Shown here: positions 60,829-64,000 of the stretch, in pieces
Layout of the letters: every line of letters begins with the position of its first letter
Position numbering within the stretch: position 1 is the first letter of the stretch
Made by a program: the position numbers and the translations under genes
Assembly: GCA_048013815.1 (NCBI GenBank)
Contig: CM106585.1
Coordinates: forward strand, 13,826,001 to 13,890,000
DNA length: 64,000 bases
Origin: Setoptus koraiensis
Lineage: Eukaryota; Arthropoda
Direction of reading: 5' to 3'
The notes under the pieces: model-generated
What the model was told of the DNA's origin: nothing
Seen by the model: the letters and a program-made list of their open reading frames with translations, nothing else
Database searches by the model: none

Positions 60829-62277
60829 TCAGCTGGCCGAACTGCTGCCACTGACATGGCCAAATGGGCAACAAGTGGTGCTAGTGAATACTCACCTGTG
60901 AATATCAGTATGGATATCAAATCAACAACAACAACAACGACAACAACAACACTAGCAACAGCAACAACAGCGGCAACAACGTGAGTGCACGTGAGACTCG
61001 CCAACGTTGTTAATGTGAATCGCCGACGTAAGTCGTAAAGTGGCGGCCATTACGTAACTAGCAGCAACTCGTTGCATGCAAATATGTTGCGGCAATCACG
61101 CAATTGCCACGCAACACTGCATGCCAATCGCTGCCGGCCCCAGTGGCCACACTGCGGCCACACTGGTCGCACTGGTCAAGCCAGAGCGGCCAGCTCACGT
61201 CAATGGCATCTCGCCGCAACGCGTGTGGTCCCATTGCGCGCCTGTGCGCCGGTTGCCTCACCTGTCCGCCAGTTGCTCGCCTCAAGCTGCCGGCCACTGG
61301 CCACTTGTGGGCTCAGTGTCTTGCGCAATAGCGCGCAAGGGCAAACAAGTTGTAAGTGTCTGTTTGTATAGCTTGACCGCACACTGGCCAAATAGACTTG
61401 AGCCATCCGTATGTGCGCTTGCTACTGCGCACTTGCCACTAATTGACCGTACACAATTGAATTACGCAACAACCACCTTGTCTGCTCAGCGTGCCACGGC
61501 TGCCGCCTCTGTGCGCGCATCAATGTGTGCCCATTAATGTGCCTGTCAATGTGCGTAACTCGGAACAGGAGCAGCGCGACTGCAATTATCACATACTAGA
61601 CAGTAGAGTGTTGTCGTTATGTTGATCATTACAATGACAATTGATCATTATTTGCGTCATCACACTCGCTCGCACATCCGGCACACGGCACAGACGAATG
61701 ATTGCACAGATTCTGTCGTACAGATTCTGTAGTACAGAGGCGAGCTGGCACAGAGGCGAGCTGGCACAGGCGCGAGTTGGCACGTTTGAGCGGGCCGGGG
61801 GAACCAAGCGCGTTGCAGAGTTGAACTGGAGTTTCGCCACCGTAGGCGCGAGTCATGCTAGAGTTATGGACGCCAACACAAACACAGGAAACAGCTATTA
61901 TCCGGCGAGGGGCCAGCTGGCCCGGCGCTCGAGCGGCGCCCGGCAATGAAGGGAGGCGCCTAACTGGCGCAAAAGCAAGCAGATGGCGGATTTGTAGGGA
62001 GCCAGTGGTCTCAAATGGCTCTATAATGGCCACAGAGAGGTAAATAATCGGGCAATTGAATTGTGAGAGCGATCAAAGTGTGAGAGCGGTGGCGCCGGGT
62101 CCCGGCGGGCCCGAGCAAGGGCCTATAGTGGCGGTTGCGTTATAGTTGTGTGAGTCGTGACGGTGCGCGAGCAGCAGATGTTGTTGTTTGCGACGAGTGA
62201 GTGGCGAGAGATTGTTGCGAGATAAACAAGCGTCGCTGTCATGTCCGACAACGGCCGGCGACAAATGTGACAGCACA

Positions 62278-62342
62278 ACAACAACAACAACAACAGCCGA
62301 CAACAACGACAGCAACAACAACAGCAAAAGCCGACAACGACG

Positions 62343-62401
<59 letters not shown>

Positions 62402-62402
62402 G
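62278..62402. repeat. (CAA)n/(CAG)n triplet tract
   Basis: Mixed CAA, CAG and CGA triplets, with an almost pure CAA run at about 62340-62388. Confidence 0.92.
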
Positions 62403-62825
62403 ACGACGGCGACAGCGACGACGACAGCGACGAGCGCGGTCGCACGCCGCTAGAGGCCCATGCCGCTAATTTCGGTGGCGCTGCCGGCAGCACTAATGCG
62501 ATGATTTGATAACCGAAATGACTGAGAATATAGGCGTGCCAGCGGCAACAACGGCAGCGTTTGGCGGCCGGCCCAGCGCCCGCTAAATGGGCCGGCAAAG
62601 AGGCCAATTTGCATACACATGAGCTGGCGCGTCACTGGGGCTTCCTCTGGGCCCGCGTTCGGATCGAATCTGGCCCCTGGTTGCGGGTTAGATCGCGGGC
62701 CGGCGAGGTATCGAGTTCAGTGGTTGTTTGATTGTTTGTTTGTGTTGCGCCCTAATTGTGATCGTCGCTGCCTGATGGAGCGTGGCTTGTTGGCGTCTGC
62801 AACTTGAGCAACTCGCGACGGCGAC

Positions 62826-62898
62826 ATTGTCAGCGTCGACGGTCAGCGTCGACGGTCAGCGTCGACGGTCAGCGTCGACGGTCAGCGTCGACGGTCAG
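62826..62898. repeat. 12-bp tandem array (GTCAGCGTCGAC-type)
   Basis: About six units of CAGCGTCGACGGT; each carries the palindrome GTCGAC. The last copies decay to CAGTGTCTACTGT. Confidence 0.9.
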
Positions 62899-63958
62899 TG
62901 TCTACTGTCAGTGTCGGCTGGCCGTGTCCATTGGCCGTCAGCGGCCAGTCAGCGGCCAGTCAGCGGCCGGTCGACAATGCAAGTGGCCGGTCGAGGCCGA
63001 CAATTGAGCGGGCATCGAGCGGACAATGTTTGTCCGGCGCTGTGGTCGCTGTCGGGCTAATGATGCGAGTTTGCGATTGGCGTCGGTCGCAGCAGCGATG
63101 ATATATTGTCAATACATATTATTGTCAATTATTTCCATCTCAGGTATGTCGCGTTGTGCGCGCATCCACAAGCGGCCCCTCTAACGGGCCACTCGAGTGG
63201 AAGCGGGCGTCTCTAATGGCGCCACTAATGGGCCACATACATAAACACACTGTCGATATACACTGTCCATACACTGTCCATACACTGTTTGCAAACTGAC
63301 AGCGCACTATGACACGGTATGTCACCGGCCACATCTCACATATGATGTATGGCCAGGTATATCGCTGCATAAGTGCCCGTCATGTGGCTTAAGACGGCCC
63401 CAAAAAGACGTGGCGCCCGTTTGACAGTTGGCCAGGGGCACGGTTGCGCCAGTGACGGTCGAGATAACGAGTATAAATATTGCCATTAAATATTTAGTCA
63501 CGCGTGCTCTCTCGCGTCGTTGTTGGCCCGTCGTTGTTGGCCTGTCGCTGTTGGCCCGTCGTTGTTGTCGGCAACAACAGCTACTTATTCTCTTATCTGT
63601 TGCAACAAATCAAATTACCGATGATTCAACCGGACCGGCGCGCATTGTTTGGCGCGCCGATAGGGCCCAAACGCAAACAATGCTGCCCACTCGGCGGCGC
63701 AAATCCGTGCCCATTGTGTGCCCACTGGCTGCTCGCGGGCCCGCTCACAGAATCACGGGCCCATGGGCTCACAGAATCACGGGCTCACTATAATAAGTTT
63801 AATCTGTCGTATAATGACATGGATAACATGTCAACTGGTCAGCCGGTCGGCCGGTCGACTGGTCGGCGGCGGCTCGCGATCGGCGGCGGCTCGCGATCGG
63901 CAGCCGGGCCGGCGGCCCGGCGCCCAATGGCCGACGGCCGACGGCCGAACCTATATAT

Positions 63959-63999
63959 ACATGCCCGATATATGCCCCGTCGGCATCTATCGGGCATGT
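63959..63999. repeat. Foldback at window end, 18-bp arms
   Basis: ACATGCCCGATA and TATCGGGCATGT pair perfectly, and the inner TATGCC/GGCATC adds 5 of 6 pairs; the loop is 5 nt. The structure may continue past the edge. Confidence 0.9.
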
Positions 64000-64000
64000 T

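Larger units (their letters stand above)
56001..64000. other. Gene desert, part 5, to the window end
   Basis: No credible gene. Contents: CAA array (55985-56067, crossing in from part 4), GTTGATGTG and GTTGGCGTG array (56697-56770), a 9-bp CCAAAGTGG array (57537-57590), a GTTGGTCATTTTGT array, GTT near 58553-58585, an ACTGCCGACTGACC array (59263-59300), a TTTACGCAATAATATCTG array (59103-59165), a 208-bp inverted-repeat element, an AGTTACGCAAGCGAT array, a foldback at 60794-60828, CAA arrays (60924-60985 and 62278-62402), a 12-bp array at 62826, a 14-bp GTCGTTGTTGGCCC array (63516-63571) and a foldback at the edge. Confidence 0.6.

Noticed and set aside
28953-64000. CAGGTGAG words as splice donors of a hidden gene
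   Set aside because: They occur in both orientations, often in tandem, and no adjacent open frames show protein-like sequence or matching acceptors.

Overview
The window is nuclear DNA of a metazoan, most likely an arthropod and plausibly a mite. This rests on spliced genes with short GT-AG introns (102 to 158 bp), a Tbx2/3-type T-box gene carrying very long Gln, His, Asn and Asp tracts, and the divergence of the proteins. The taxon is an inference; no marker gene settles it.

The first 9.1 kb is a compact, AT-leaning block of housekeeping genes. On the minus strand lie the 5' end of a secreted transferrin-family gene (cut by the window edge) and an intact, intronless, strikingly short SUZ12-type Polycomb gene. 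On the plus strand lie SMC3 (cohesin core ATPase, three exons, 1209 residues, apparently complete) and a two-exon CDK20-like kinase with an eroded glycine loop.

From about 9.1 kb the character changes: GC-rich, CpG-rich, almost gene-free DNA. One gene occupies it, a Tbx2/3 (bifid/optomotor-blind) orthologue in four coding exons from 11665 to 28952. Splice phases agree at all three introns and give 1268 residues. Exons 1 and 2 hold the T-box, exon 3 is a long low-complexity exon with several short candidate motifs, and a 13.2-kb intron separates exon 3 from the C-terminal exon.

From 28953 to 64000 I find no protein-coding or structural RNA gene and no recognisable transposon protein. The desert is a mosaic of unrelated short tandem arrays, CAA/GTT-type triplet tracts, short foldbacks, and recurrent 8-mers (TTACGTAA/TTACGCAA and CTCACCTG/CAGGTGAG). 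A desert of this kind beside a developmental regulator could hold its control elements, but that is inference.

The most interesting items are the miniature SUZ12, the 10-bp-periodic CAGGTG arrays, the excess of TTACGTAA, the opposed triplet-repeat pairs, the near-perfect foldbacks, and the candidate co-repressor and SUMO motifs in Tbx2/3 exon 3. No wholly new multi-gene system is evident.
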